A DNA stretch of 64,000 nt from CACIIZ01 sp045565285 (GCA_045565285.1 JBJLFR010000004.1:41083-105082), one strand, 5' to 3'. Counted from the stretch's first letter, positions 45,610-55,289 are shown. Translations and numbers: made by a program. The notes: generated by a model from the sequence alone, not told the origin.

Positions 45610-46923
45610 ATGAAAACACGTGATTTAGTATTTCCATTTTTTTTATTTGCTAGCTTCTTAATAGCTTCAAGCACAATGTTTGCTTTTGTTGATAAACCAA
45701 GTTATCTAATCCCCTTATTTGTTTTTTTTTCATGTACGATATTTTGGTTATACATAAAATCCTCAATTTTGTTTGAAGAAAAAATTAATACAAATAACAA
45801 AAATGAGCCGTTAAAAAAAGAAGACAAAACTGATTTGTCTAATAGTATAGAATATATTTTGGAAGCTATTCCATCTGCAATAATTATTATTGATAAAACT
45901 GGTAAAATTACATTCACAAATACAGGATCAGAAATTCTGATGCCAGGATTACTTAAAGTCGGCAATCATATATCTACAATTTTTAGATCCCCAGTTTTTT
46001 TAGAAGCCGTTGATAGGGCAATTGCTATTAGGAAAAATATAAAAATAACATTTGATTCTCCAATGCCTTTATTTCAACATATTAGAGTACACTTTGTACA
46101 AATGCCTAAAGATAGTTTTTCAGCTAGTGAAGGTCATATTCTTTTGAAATTTTCAGACCAATCAAAGAATATAATGATTGAACAAATGAGAAGTGATTTT
46201 ATTTCAAATGCAAGCCATGAGTTAAGAACACCACTAGCTTCGATTATTGGTTTTATAGAAACAATACAAGGTCATGCGAAAAATGATAAAGCCAATAGAG
46301 AGCTTTTTTTATCCATGATGTATGATCAAGCTGTAAGGATGCAAAGATTAGTAGACGATTTACTTTCTCTATCTAAATTAGAACTACAGGAAAATTCTCC
46401 TCCTTCATCTAATTGTGACGTATTCGTAGTAATAGATAAAATTGTTAAAAGTTTTCTACCTTTGGCTAAAAAATATAAAGTTAAATTAACTAATAATTTG
46501 CCTTTGAACTTATCAAATACTGTTGGGGATGAAGTTCAAATGCAACAATTATTTTCAAACCTTATCGAAAATGCTTTGAAATATTCTGGTGAAAGTTCAA
46601 ATGTAAAAATTGAGCTAGTCAAAAAACAAAAAAATAGAAATTCAGAGAGTAATATGATGGGTATCCAAATAATAGATAATGGTAAAGGAATTCCAACTGA
46701 ACATATTTATAGGCTCACAGAAAGATTTTATAGAGTAAATGCTGATTTGAGCAGAGAACGACAAGGAACTGGTCTTGGGTTATCTATAGTTAAACATATT
46801 CTTAACAGACATAAAGGTGAATTAGAAATTGAATCTGTTCCCCAAAAAGGAAGTATTTTTACTACTTGGTTACCAGTAAGTAAAACAGATTTTAAACAAA
46901 TTAAGAGAGATAAAGCTGCTTAA
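45610..46923 (+). CDS. phoR: Phosphate regulon sensor histidine kinase PhoR
   Basis: This 437-residue membrane sensor has two N-terminal hydrophobic segments (about residues 8-50), a PAS domain (ILEAIPSAIIIIDKTGKITFTN), and a HisKA domain with the phospho-His in FISNASHELRTPLASIIGF. The HATPase boxes are NLIENALKYS, IIDNGKGIP and GTGLGLSIVKHIL. Together with PhoB (52298) it controls the phosphate starvation response, with Pst/PhoU transmitting the signal. The 127 bp upstream has an inverted repeat AAGTTTCT (45554) / AGAAACTT (45584). Confidence 0.94.
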   Translation: MKTRDLVFPFFLFASFLIASSTMFAFVDKPSYLIPLFVFFSCTIFWLYIKSSILFEEKINTNNKNEPLKKEDKTDLSNSIEYILEAIPSAIIIIDKTGKITFTNTGSEILMPGLLKVGNHISTIFRSPVFLEAVDRAIAIRKNIKITFDSPMPLFQHIRVHFVQMPKDSFSASEGHILLKFSDQSKNIMIEQMRSDFISNASHELRTPLASIIGFIETIQGHAKNDKANRELFLSMMYDQAVRMQRLVDDLLSLSKLELQENSPPSSNCDVFVVIDKIVKSFLPLAKKYKVKLTNNLPLNLSNTVGDEVQMQQLFSNLIENALKYSGESSNVKIELVKKQKNRNSESNMMGIQIIDNGKGIPTEHIYRLTERFYRVNADLSRERQGTGLGLSIVKHILNRHKGELEIESVPQKGSIFTTWLPVSKTDFKQIKRDKAA

Positions 46924-46968
46924 ATTTTAAATATTATTTATAATTACAGTAAGTTATAAAATAAATTT

Positions 46969-46986
46969 TTGTCATAAAATTTTAAC
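46969..46986 (+). promoter_or_regulatory. Candidate Pho box upstream of pstS
   Basis: TTGTCATAAAATTTTAAC matches 13 of 18 positions of the Pho-box consensus, with TGTCAT (46970) followed 11 bp later by TTTAAC (46981). It lies between phoR and pstS on the + strand, where a PhoB-activated pst promoter is expected. A second TGTCAT occurs at 47004-47009. Confidence 0.6.
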
Positions 46987-46993
46987 ATTTTTT

Positions 46994-47060
46994 TTAATGC
47001 CAAATGTCATATTGCATTTGGCCTTAGCCAACAAATTGCCGATTTGTATAGTGGCATTAA
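46994..47060 (+). promoter_or_regulatory. Nested inverted repeats upstream of pstS
   Basis: TTAATGCCA (46994-47002) is exactly complementary to TGGCATTAA (47052-47060). Enclosed between them are further small inverted repeats: AATG/CATT around TCATATTG, GGC/GCC around CTTA, and ACAAAT/ATTTGT around TGCCG. If transcribed, this would fold as a branched structure closed by a 9-bp stem, 31 nt ahead of the pstS ATG. It could also be a DNA-level operator. Confidence 0.45.
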
Positions 47061-47091
47061 CAAAATTATATTCATAAATAGGAGTAATTTT

Positions 47092-48054
47092 ATGATTAAA
47101 ACAATTAAATCAGTTTTTAGTATTTTCAGTATTTGTATATTCTCAATATTTTCTATTTCTTCATTGAATGCTAGAGAGGGTAATCAAATATCTATAGTAG
47201 GATCCTCTACTGTATTTCCTTTTGCTACGATAGTAGCAGAAAGATTTGCAAAAAATACAACCTTTAAAGCACCAGTTATAGAATCAACTGGGTCTGGCGG
47301 GGGTTTAAAACTTTTCTGCGCTGGAATTGGTCTGGAGCATCCTGACGTAACTAATGCAAGTCGCGCTATTAAATCTAGTGAAAAGGAGACTTGTGAAAAA
47401 AATGGTATTACACCAGTTGAATATTTAATTGGATACGACGGAATTACTTTCTCTAATAGTAATGCTGTTAAACAACTCTCATTAACTAAAGAAGATATAT
47501 TCAATGCAGTTTCAGCAAAAGTTTATAAAGATGGCGACATGATAGATAATCCATACAATAAATGGAGTGATATAAATTCATCTCTTCCAGCTGTTGAAAT
47601 TGATGTATTAGCTCCACCACCATCATCAGGTACAAGAGATGCATTTGTTGAATTAGTTATGCATAGTGTTTGTAAGAAAACATATGAAATGGATAAAAAA
47701 ACATATAAAGCTAATTGCTCTGCCTTAAGAGAAGATGGAGCAGTAACAGAAGTGGGTGAAAATGATAATCTTATTATTGAAAAGCTTGCGGATAACTCAT
47801 CTCGTTTTGGTATTTTTGGTTATTCATTCCTTGATCAAAATAGAGATCGTGTGCAGGGTTCAATAGTAGATGGAGTAGGACCATCTATGGATACTATTGC
47901 GGACGGAAGCTATAAGGTAAGTAGACCTTTGTTTTTTTATGTTAAAAAAGAGCATATTGGTGTAGTACCTGGAATTCAAGAATATGCAGACTATTTCATG
48001 AGTTTAGCTATAGAGGGCAGTCCTTTAGAAGCTGCTGGCTTAATACCAAACTAA
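47092..48054 (+). CDS. pstS: Phosphate ABC transporter substrate-binding protein PstS
   Basis: I choose ATG 47092, preceded by AGGAGTAATTTT, rather than an in-frame start 48 bp upstream. This gives a 320-residue protein with a clean signal peptide (residues about 1-25, cleavage near LNAREGN). The phosphate-binding loops are visible as IVGSSTVFPFATIVAE, STGSGGGLKLFCAG, NASRAIKSSE, YDGITFSN and PPPSSGTRDAFVELV. It is the periplasmic receptor of the Pst importer. A strong hairpin with a T-run follows at 48095, before pstC. Confidence 0.94.
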   Translation: MIKTIKSVFSIFSICIFSIFSISSLNAREGNQISIVGSSTVFPFATIVAERFAKNTTFKAPVIESTGSGGGLKLFCAGIGLEHPDVTNASRAIKSSEKETCEKNGITPVEYLIGYDGITFSNSNAVKQLSLTKEDIFNAVSAKVYKDGDMIDNPYNKWSDINSSLPAVEIDVLAPPPSSGTRDAFVELVMHSVCKKTYEMDKKTYKANCSALREDGAVTEVGENDNLIIEKLADNSSRFGIFGYSFLDQNRDRVQGSIVDGVGPSMDTIADGSYKVSRPLFFYVKKEHIGVVPGIQEYADYFMSLAIEGSPLEAAGLIPN

Positions 48055-48094
48055 TACATTTTATATTAATTATATAAAATACTATTGATTAATT

Positions 48095-48133
48095 TAGAGC
48101 TGCAGTTAAAAAAGATTGTGGCTCTATTTTTTT
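48095..48133 (+). terminator. Intrinsic terminator/attenuator between pstS and pstC
   Basis: TAGAGCTGCAG (48095-48105) pairs with TTGTGGCTCTA (48116-48126) in 11 pairs including three G-U, with a 10-nt loop. Seven T follow directly. This would stop part of the transcripts after pstS, so that the binding protein is made in excess over the permease. Confidence 0.75.
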
Positions 48134-48159
48134 AAAGTCTATAATATTAGGAAAACTAA

Positions 48160-49536
48160 ATGTCATTTTCTACACTTCTTTTGCTAATAATAGCCTTCTC
48201 TTTTTGTAGTTTCTTTTTTTCATCTAGTTCTGCATTCAAAAAAATTAAGTCTGCTACAAGTAAACCTTCTGCTCTTCCTAAGCACTATGGACAATATTCA
48301 TTAGTTTGGACCCTGTTTCCAGCATTTTTATTATTAATAGTTTTTACAATCATGGGCCCAATTTATGTTGACAATTTTTTCAAACAACAAATTGCCTTAA
48401 CAGAAGCCAGTTATGATAAAGCTAAAATTGAATTAGTTTTAGCCATGATCAAAAATATTTCTAATGGATCTATATCAAGTGATGAACCCAAAATATTAAA
48501 ATTAGCTGAAGAATATAAAAATTATCTTTCTAAAATGTATTTATTTAGAACCTTATCAGTCTTATTACTTTCTTCAATACTTGGTATCATTATATCTTCT
48601 AACATAAATATTTTAAAAAATTCTAGAGTAAGAGTCGAAACATTTTATAGAATTTTATTTTTTGTAAGCGCTGTGATAGCAATTTTTACAACTGTAGGCA
48701 TTATTGCATCTCTACTATATGAATCATTGAGATTTTTTGCCCTATACTCATTTTTTGATTTTTTATTCGGTTTACATTGGGCTCCTAATATTGCAATTAG
48801 ATCTGACCAGGTTGCAGCACAAGGTTCGTTTGGAATGTTACCAGTGCTACTAGGTACAATATTAGTTGCTCTTATAGCTATGCTTGTGGCTCTACCAATA
48901 GGTCTATTTTCCGCTATTTATTTGGCTGAATTTGCATCAAAAAGAGTGCGAGATATAATTAAACCAACTTTAGAGGTTTTAGCAGGTATTCCAACAGTTG
49001 TTTATGGTTATTTTGCTGCCCTAACAGCAGCCCCATTTATAAGAAAAATAGGAATGACATTAGGGTTAGACGTTAGCTCTGAATCTGCACTAGCTGCAGG
49101 AGCAGTTATGGGTATAATGATAATACCTTTTATATCATCACTATCTGATGATATAATTAATTCTGTCCCTCAATCTTTGAGGGATGGATCCTTAGGTCTT
49201 GGTGCAACTAAAGCAGAAACAACTATTAAAGTTGTATTGCCCGCAGCATTACCAGGTCTAGTTGGTGCTTTTCTTTTAGCTGTTAGTAGGGCTATTGGAG
49301 AAACAATGATAGTAGTAATGGCAGCCGGTCTAAGTGCTAATCTAACGATTAACCCCCTAGAAACAGTTACCACTGTTACAGTTCAAATTGTTTCACTCTT
49401 AACAGGTGATACTGAATTTGATGATATTAAAACCCTTTCTGCATTTGGCTTAGGTTTAGCTCTATTTGCTTTTACATTAATTTTGAATGTGATTGCTTTA
49501 GTTGTTTCTAGAAGATTATCTGAACAATATGATTAA
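48160..49536 (+). CDS. pstC: Phosphate ABC transporter permease PstC
   Basis: This 458-residue permease is longer than E. coli PstC (about 320) because of an N-terminal region (residues about 1-200) with several extra hydrophobic segments, as in other alphaproteobacterial PstC proteins. The conserved MetI-like core has GSFGMLPVLLGTILVALIAMLVALPIG, LAGIPTVVYGYFAALTAAP, and the EAA loop SVPQSLRDGSLGLGATKAETTIKVVLPAALPGL (quoted in parts). It pairs with PstA, encoded 3 bp downstream. Confidence 0.93.
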   Translation: MSFSTLLLLIIAFSFCSFFFSSSSAFKKIKSATSKPSALPKHYGQYSLVWTLFPAFLLLIVFTIMGPIYVDNFFKQQIALTEASYDKAKIELVLAMIKNISNGSISSDEPKILKLAEEYKNYLSKMYLFRTLSVLLLSSILGIIISSNINILKNSRVRVETFYRILFFVSAVIAIFTTVGIIASLLYESLRFFALYSFFDFLFGLHWAPNIAIRSDQVAAQGSFGMLPVLLGTILVALIAMLVALPIGLFSAIYLAEFASKRVRDIIKPTLEVLAGIPTVVYGYFAALTAAPFIRKIGMTLGLDVSSESALAAGAVMGIMIIPFISSLSDDIINSVPQSLRDGSLGLGATKAETTIKVVLPAALPGLVGAFLLAVSRAIGETMIVVMAAGLSANLTINPLETVTTVTVQIVSLLTGDTEFDDIKTLSAFGLGLALFAFTLILNVIALVVSRRLSEQYD

Positions 49537-49551
49537 TAGGTGCTTTTCATT

Positions 49552-50832
49552 ATGATTGATAAAAATATAGATCAACTTAAGAGACTTAAACTTAGGAAAA
49601 ATGCAGAAATGAGATTAAAAGTTTATGGTATTTTATCAATATCATTAGCTTTAATTATGCTAGCAACTTTAATGATATCTATTGGTTTAAGTGGTTATTC
49701 AGCTTTACAACAAGCTTATGTGAAGTTAGAAATTAATGTAGATAGCAAAAAAGTTCTAGATGAAAAAGGTGGTTTTTCTAATCAAAAAGCCCTATTAGTA
49801 AATTGGGATGGGATTGTAAGTAACTCTTTTATTACTAACTTCCCAGAAATTACCAAAAGATCTGAAAAAAGATCCTTAAGAGCATTAATGTCTTCAAATG
49901 CAGGTTATGAACTAAGACAGTATTTTCAAAAAAATCCTGATGACTTAGATGAAAATATTACTATTTGGCTAAGTGCTTCAGATGATTTTGATCAATATAT
50001 GAAGGGTCGTTTTAATACAACAGTTGAAGAAAAAGATCGAAGGTTAAGCAATCAACAATTAAAGTGGATTGATTCTTTAACCATGGAAAAAATATCAAAG
50101 TTGAAATTTAATACCGGTTTCTTCGTTAACGCCGATTCTAGAGAACCCGAAAGCGCCGGTATTTTAGGTGCTGTAGTAGGATCTACTTTAACTCTAACTA
50201 TTACGATTTTATTTGCATTACCCCTTGCTGTTATGGCTTCTATTTATCTTGAATATTTTGCTAAACCCGGACGCCTCACAGATTTTATTGAAGTCAATAT
50301 AAATAATTTAGCTGCAATCCCATCTATAGTTTTTGGTCTCCTGGGTTTATCTGTTTTTTTAGGTTTTTTTGGTCTGCCAAGATCCGCTCCTTTAGTCGGG
50401 GGGCTTTGTTTAGGCTTAATGACAATACCAACAATTATTATTGCATCACGGGCATCAATAAGAGCTGTACCACCCTCTATAAAAGACGCTGCTTTGGCAT
50501 TGGGTGCATCTAGGATGCAAGCCGCTCTACATCATGTTATACCTTTAGCAGCGCCTGGCATTTTAACAGGAACTATAATTGGAATGGCACAAGCTCTTGG
50601 TGAGACTGCTCCACTTTTAATGATTGGAATGGTTGCTTTTATAATCGAAACACCAGATAGTTTTACTTCAGCAGCTACGGCAATGCCAGTCCAAATATTT
50701 ATGTGGTCAGACAGTGCAGAAAGAGCTTTTTATGAGAGGAGCTCCTTAGCTATTTTATTCTTGGTTGGTTTTTTAATAATTATGAACTCACTAGCAGTAA
50801 TTTTAAGGAGAAAGTTTGAAAAAAAATGGTAG
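49552..50832 (+). CDS. pstA: Phosphate ABC transporter permease PstA
   Basis: I prefer ATG 49552, which gives 426 residues, over a GTG four codons upstream. The first about 200 residues form the extension (DUF3333-type) seen in alphaproteobacterial PstA: one membrane segment near residue 30, then a polar extracytoplasmic domain with KLEINVDSKKVLDEKG and NPDDLDENITIWLSASDDFDQY. The permease core has GAVVGSTLTLTITILFALPLAVMASIYLEYFA, LAAIPSIVFGLLGLSVF and the EAA loop AVPPSIKDAALALGASRMQAALHHVIPLAAPG (quoted in parts). It overlaps pstB by 7 bp. Confidence 0.92.
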   Translation: MIDKNIDQLKRLKLRKNAEMRLKVYGILSISLALIMLATLMISIGLSGYSALQQAYVKLEINVDSKKVLDEKGGFSNQKALLVNWDGIVSNSFITNFPEITKRSEKRSLRALMSSNAGYELRQYFQKNPDDLDENITIWLSASDDFDQYMKGRFNTTVEEKDRRLSNQQLKWIDSLTMEKISKLKFNTGFFVNADSREPESAGILGAVVGSTLTLTITILFALPLAVMASIYLEYFAKPGRLTDFIEVNINNLAAIPSIVFGLLGLSVFLGFFGLPRSAPLVGGLCLGLMTIPTIIIASRASIRAVPPSIKDAALALGASRMQAALHHVIPLAAPGILTGTIIGMAQALGETAPLLMIGMVAFIIETPDSFTSAATAMPVQIFMWSDSAERAFYERSSLAILFLVGFLIIMNSLAVILRRKFEKKW

Positions 50833-51599
50833 ATAAAAAAAATAACCTTAAATTTAAAACAAAGAATGTAAGCGTTTTTTACGGATCTAAACAAGCGATA
50901 AACAAAATAAGCTTGGATATAGAAGAAAAACAAATTACTGCATTAATTGGTCCTTCTGGATGTGGAAAATCTACATTCCTAAGATGCCTTAACAGAATGA
51001 ACGATGTTATATCAAATTGTTCAGTTAATGGTAAAATACTTCTAGATGGGAACAATATATATAGTGATAAAATTGATCCTGTCTTATTAAGAGCAAAAGT
51101 TGGAATGGTTTTTCAAAAGCCAAACCCATTTCCAAAATCTATATTTGAAAATATTGCTTATGGACCAAGAATTCATGGTATTGGTAACAATAGAGCCGAA
51201 CTTACTGATTTAGTCCATCATAGTTTAGAGCAAGCAGGATTAATAGATGAAGTAAAAGACAGATTAGATGATATTGCAACAGGTTTATCTGGTGGACAAC
51301 AGCAGAGAATTTGTATTGCACGTGCTATAGCTGTCAATCCAGATGTCATATTAATGGATGAACCTTGTTCTGCATTAGACCCTATTGCAACTGCTAAAAT
51401 TGAAGAATTAATGAGTAGTCTATCAAAATCCTATACCATTATTATAGTTACACATTCGATGCAACAAGCAGGTCGTGTTTCGCAAAAAACTGCCTTTTTT
51501 CATATGGGTGATCTTATTGAATATGGAGAGACTCCCAAAATATTTACACAACCTGAACAACAGAAAACTCAAGATTATATAACAGGGAGATTTGGATAA
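50826..51599 (+). CDS. pstB: Phosphate ABC transporter ATP-binding protein PstB
   Basis: This 257-residue ATPase has Walker A LIGPSGCGKSTFLRCLNRMND, with the PstB-specific 'FLR.LNRMND' (quoted as a family marker). It also has VGMVFQKPNPFPKSIFENIAYGPR, the signature LSGGQQQRICIARAIAVNPDVI, Walker B LMDEPCSALDPIAT and the H-loop VTHSMQQAGRVS. It energises PstCA and is part of the signalling complex with PhoR via PhoU. Its ATG lies inside the pstA stop region, indicating coupling. Confidence 0.96.
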   Translation: MVDKKNNLKFKTKNVSVFYGSKQAINKISLDIEEKQITALIGPSGCGKSTFLRCLNRMNDVISNCSVNGKILLDGNNIYSDKIDPVLLRAKVGMVFQKPNPFPKSIFENIAYGPRIHGIGNNRAELTDLVHHSLEQAGLIDEVKDRLDDIATGLSGGQQQRICIARAIAVNPDVILMDEPCSALDPIATAKIEELMSSLSKSYTIIIVTHSMQQAGRVSQKTAFFHMGDLIEYGETPKIFTQPEQQKTQDYITGRFG

Positions 51600-51600
51600 A

Positions 51601-52281
51601 ATGTCAGATCATATTTCTTCTCAATTTAATAATGAAATTATTTTTATAAATTCAAATTTGACCAAAATGGGGGGGATTTGTGAAGATAATTTAAAAAAAG
51701 CAATAAAGGCTATGTCAAAAAATGATTCTAAACTCGCTGAACAAATTATAAGTAAAGACGAAGAATTAGATCAACTAGAAACCCAAATTGATGACGTAGT
51801 TATTAAAACTATTGCTCTAAGGCAACCTGTAGCTGACGATTTACGCTTACTCTTCGCAGCTATTAAAATATCTGCTGCTTTCGAAAGGATTGGCGACCTA
51901 ACAAAAAATATTGGAAAAAGAACTTTGTCTATATCAGATGAAGAGCCCTTAAAATTAAGAACACCCATTTCTGAACTAGGTAAACAAGTAAATCTACAAT
52001 TAACTAAAGCAGTAAACTCTCATGCAACTAGAGATTCTAAGCTAGCACTAGAAGTCTGGAATAGTGATATTGAAATTGATAAAATTTACAATTCTTTAAC
52101 AAAAGATCTGGTTGCTGCATTAAGAAAAAAGAAACAAGTTGAAGTTGGATCACATCTGCTTTTCATAGCCAAAAATCTTGAGAGAATAGGTGATCATACT
52201 ACTGAAATTGCTGAGATGGTTTATTATGTAATTACAGGTGAGCAGATGGATAAAAGTGCCAGACCTAAAAAAAGCTTTTAA
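51601..52281 (+). CDS. phoU: Phosphate signalling protein PhoU
   Basis: I choose ATG 51601: AGGGAGA ends 10 nt before it, whereas the alternative TTG at 51592 would sit too close. The 226-residue helical protein has two PhoU repeats, each with the E(R/x)IGDLTKNI-type metal signature: AAFERIGDLTKNIGKR in the first and NLERIGDHTTEIAEM in the second. The repeats ahead of these read QPVADDLRLLFAAIKIS and QVEVGSHLLFIAKNLE. It restrains PhoR when phosphate is plentiful. It follows pstB by one base. Confidence 0.95.
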   Translation: MSDHISSQFNNEIIFINSNLTKMGGICEDNLKKAIKAMSKNDSKLAEQIISKDEELDQLETQIDDVVIKTIALRQPVADDLRLLFAAIKISAAFERIGDLTKNIGKRTLSISDEEPLKLRTPISELGKQVNLQLTKAVNSHATRDSKLALEVWNSDIEIDKIYNSLTKDLVAALRKKKQVEVGSHLLFIAKNLERIGDHTTEIAEMVYYVITGEQMDKSARPKKSF

Positions 52282-52297
52282 TTATGGATTGTAAAAT

Positions 52298-52996
52298 ATG
52301 AAAAAAAAAATTCTTTTAGTTGAAGATGATAAATCTCTGCAACAACTAATTACTTATAATTTCAAAAAAGAGGGTTTTAAAATTGACACTATAAGTGATG
52401 GAGAAGAAGTAGTTTATCAAATTAGAGATAATATTCCTGATCTAATCTTACTTGATTGGATGTTACCTAATATTTCAGGAATTGAAATTATAAGACAATT
52501 AAAAATTAATAAAATTACTAATAAAATTCCTATAATTATGTTAACAGCAAAAAGTGAAGAGCCTGATAAATTAAGGGCTTTTGAGATAGGTGCTGATGAT
52601 TACTTAACTAAACCTTTCTCAACTGCCGAATTATTAGCAAGGACTAGATCTTTACTTAAAAGGAATAAATTTCATGAAGATACTGAGATTATTATTTTCC
52701 ACGATATAACTTTAAATACAGAAAAAAGAAGAGTTAACAGAGGAAAGAGAACTGTAAAGTTAGGACCAATGGAATATAAATTACTTGAGTTATTCATCAG
52801 TCGTCCTGGAAGAGTTTACGGTAGGTCTCAATTGTTAGATATTATTTGGGGTAAGGAAATTTATGTAGAAGAAAGAACAGTAGATGTTCATATAGGTCGC
52901 TTAAGAAAAGCCTTGAATAGAGGTAAGGATGCAGATCCTATTAGAACAGTACACGGAGTTGGTTATTCTCTAGATGAAACGTATAAGAAAAAATAA
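52298..52996 (+). CDS. phoB: Phosphate regulon response regulator PhoB
   Basis: This 232-residue OmpR-family regulator has acidic residues in ILLVEDDKSLQQL, the phospho-Asp in LILLDWMLPNISGIE, Thr in IIMLTAKSE and Lys in DYLTKPFST. The winged helix has LGPMEYKLLELFISRPGRVYGRSQLLD and EERTVDVHIGRLRKAL (quoted in parts), the PhoB-type recognition helix. It is the presumed binder of the Pho-box-like sites before gap-arsJ, pstS and phnC. The start lies 17 bp after phoU. A perfect ATAATTTT/AAAATTAT palindrome at 52995-53012 may help terminate transcription. Confidence 0.95.
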   Translation: MKKKILLVEDDKSLQQLITYNFKKEGFKIDTISDGEEVVYQIRDNIPDLILLDWMLPNISGIEIIRQLKINKITNKIPIIMLTAKSEEPDKLRAFEIGADDYLTKPFSTAELLARTRSLLKRNKFHEDTEIIIFHDITLNTEKRRVNRGKRTVKLGPMEYKLLELFISRPGRVYGRSQLLDIIWGKEIYVEERTVDVHIGRLRKALNRGKDADPIRTVHGVGYSLDETYKKK

Positions 52997-53006
52997 TTTT
53001 AGAAAA

Positions 53007-53924
53007 TTATAACCAAATTGGATTGGTCCATGCGCGATTTCCTTTTTGATCTATTATAGTAACCCTAATCCAAGGACTTCCCTCACATCTGCCAAATGGA
53101 ATTTCATTTCGATTATTATTATCACAAATTATGTATTTTGAGGCAGTACCTTCCCCACATATAACTAACCTTTCAATTGGAGAAGAAGCAACATGGACCG
53201 AGCCATTATCTATTATAATATCTTCTATTATTGGACCTTGTGAACAATAGTAATTTCCAAGTTTTAATCCTTCTAAGATTTTATCTGGTGAATTTTCATC
53301 ACATTTTACCATAACCCATGCACCAAAATAATCTCGAACTTTAAAGTGAGCATCATCAGTCGCCATTATGTTTAATTTTCTTCCGTTATTTAAAAGTGAA
53401 TCTAAAATAGCGAATCCATCACCTCTTTCTTGAAAGGCAGAGCCATGATTATAACATTCAACAGCATCAACATTTTTTATAGATAATGCATCCTTTAAGG
53501 TGACTCCTGACCACTGAGGGTGAGCAATTGTAACAAAGGCCCCAGAATCCATGCATCTTTGAGCCGCGTCATTAGCTGTTTCCATTCCTTCTACAAAATT
53601 GAAATCCCAAACATCTGGGGGTATGAAATCCAAGGGCAGTCCAACCGCAACCATATGCCAAAGTTCACCATTAGACATTGCTCCAGTATGAATTTCTGCA
53701 CCAATTAAAGTAGTAAATTTATCATCCTGGCAATCAGAAGTATCGACGATAGGATAATCATATTTACCAATCAAATGATCTGTAAGTGATATAAAATCAT
53801 ATCCTGCATTTTTATATCGAAGGCAAACTTCTTTAGGATCCAACTTGCCATCAGATTTATTAGAATGGGTATGCAAATTCCCTTTGTAAAAATTTCCACC
53901 TAAGGAAAAAACACTAGGCTTCAT
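53007..53924 (-). CDS. PHP-domain phosphoesterase/metallohydrolase (CehA/McbA-like)
   Basis: This 305-residue protein begins with the PHP motif NLHTHSNKSDGKLDPKEVCLRYKNAGYDFISLTDH (motifs I and II: HTHSNKSD and LTDH). Further metal ligands are in IGAEIHTG, TIAHPQWSG and NIMATDDAHF. The C-terminal about 70 residues form a beta-rich domain. The family includes phosphatases and hydrolases such as CehA. A link with phosphate metabolism is suggested only by its place beside phoB, on the opposite strand. Confidence 0.82.
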   Translation of the reverse strand: MKPSVFSLGGNFYKGNLHTHSNKSDGKLDPKEVCLRYKNAGYDFISLTDHLIGKYDYPIVDTSDCQDDKFTTLIGAEIHTGAMSNGELWHMVAVGLPLDFIPPDVWDFNFVEGMETANDAAQRCMDSGAFVTIAHPQWSGVTLKDALSIKNVDAVECYNHGSAFQERGDGFAILDSLLNNGRKLNIMATDDAHFKVRDYFGAWVMVKCDENSPDKILEGLKLGNYYCSQGPIIEDIIIDNGSVHVASSPIERLVICGEGTASKYIICDNNNRNEIPFGRCEGSPWIRVTIIDQKGNRAWTNPIWL

Positions 53925-54056
53925 AATATAAATCCATTTAATATATATAAAATTAAAGTTTAATAGTATTTGATTAAAAGATTTAAATTATAATTACAAT
54001 AAGATGTTATAATAACTTGTTTTATTTTATCAGAGACAAAATTTACTTTTAAATAA

Positions 54057-55289
54057 ATGCAAAAAGAGTTTTCATTTTATAAAATATTTAGTGAGTTTTT
54101 TATCCTTGGCCTTTATTCATTCGGTGGGCCGACTGCACATATTGGTTTTTTTCAAGAGAACTTTGTTAAAAGGAAAAAATGGTTGTCTGAAAAAAAATTC
54201 ATGGAATTTGTGTCATTAAGTCAATTTCTGCCAGGTCCAAGTTCTAGTCAGGTGGGTTTTCTGATTGGTCTTCAAAAAGGTAGCTATTGGGGTGGGTTAG
54301 CAGCTTGGCTTGGTTTCACTATTCCGTCAGCTTTTTTAATGATTTTAAGTGCTTTAATAATAGTAAGTTATACCAATACGAACGGAATGAATGAAGCTGT
54401 GAAGTTTCTCAACGGTTTTGCAAGCGTGGCAATACCAATAATTGCAGCAGCATTGATTAATATGGGTAAAAATTTTTGTTTTGAAATAAAAAGATTATTA
54501 ATATTCTTTATTTCATTCTTCACACTTTTAATTTGGGAATTTCCTTTTGAACAAGTAATTATAATATCTCTTGGTTTTGTCTTAGGCGTTTTTTTTAATT
54601 TAAAAGATAAAGCAACTAAAGATGCAAAACCTCATATTGTGGAAATAATAATTTCAAAAAAAAATTTAAACCTTTTACTTTTAATATTTATTTTAGTTTC
54701 AATTATCTTTCTAATTTTACTCCCTATAATCAATGTATATAACGACATTTTATATCTCCAAATTTTTAGTGGACTATATAAAAGTGGCTCATTGGTTTTT
54801 GGTGGTGGTCATGTTGTTTTGCCTTACTTAGAAAAGGAATTTGTTTTTAATAATCTAATTAGTAAAGAATTATTTAATGGTGGTTATGGATTAGCTCAGG
54901 CTTTGCCAGGACCTTTATTTACTTTTGCGTCATATATAGGAACGGTGATTGGAGCATCTAATGGGATATACCATGCTTTGTTTTTGGGAATAGCTTCACT
55001 TATTTTTATTTTTTTTCCTGGTTTAATTATAGCTACATTAGCAATTAATTATTGGGATAGATTAATGAAATTTAATTGGGTTTATAATGGGATTCACGGT
55101 GTTAACGCATCAGTCGTTGGATTATTATGTTTAACTTTTGTTGATATATTGTTGAGTAATTATTTAGGAAATATAAATGGTATTTTACTCATTATAATTA
55201 GCACTTTACTGATAGCATTTTTAAAATTTCCATCATGGCTAAGTGTACTAATTATGGGTCCAATTGGTTATTTCATGTATAGCTTTTAA
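54057..55289 (+). CDS. chrA: Chromate transporter ChrA
   Basis: This 410-residue two-domain CHR-family transporter has the N-terminal half FFILGLYSFGGPTAHIGFFQENFV and FVSLSQFLPGPSSSQVGFLIG. The C-terminal half has SGLYKSGSLVFGGGHVVLPYLE and YGLAQALPGPLFTFASYIGTVIG (quoted in parts). The paired FGGP/FGGGHVVLP and PGP motifs define ChrA, which exports chromate and perhaps other oxyanions such as sulfate-like ions. About ten to twelve membrane helices are present. It overlaps the convergent phosphatase gene by 4 bp. Confidence 0.92.
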   Translation: MQKEFSFYKIFSEFFILGLYSFGGPTAHIGFFQENFVKRKKWLSEKKFMEFVSLSQFLPGPSSSQVGFLIGLQKGSYWGGLAAWLGFTIPSAFLMILSALIIVSYTNTNGMNEAVKFLNGFASVAIPIIAAALINMGKNFCFEIKRLLIFFISFFTLLIWEFPFEQVIIISLGFVLGVFFNLKDKATKDAKPHIVEIIISKKNLNLLLLIFILVSIIFLILLPIINVYNDILYLQIFSGLYKSGSLVFGGGHVVLPYLEKEFVFNNLISKELFNGGYGLAQALPGPLFTFASYIGTVIGASNGIYHALFLGIASLIFIFFPGLIIATLAINYWDRLMKFNWVYNGIHGVNASVVGLLCLTFVDILLSNYLGNINGILLIIISTLLIAFLKFPSWLSVLIMGPIGYFMYSF

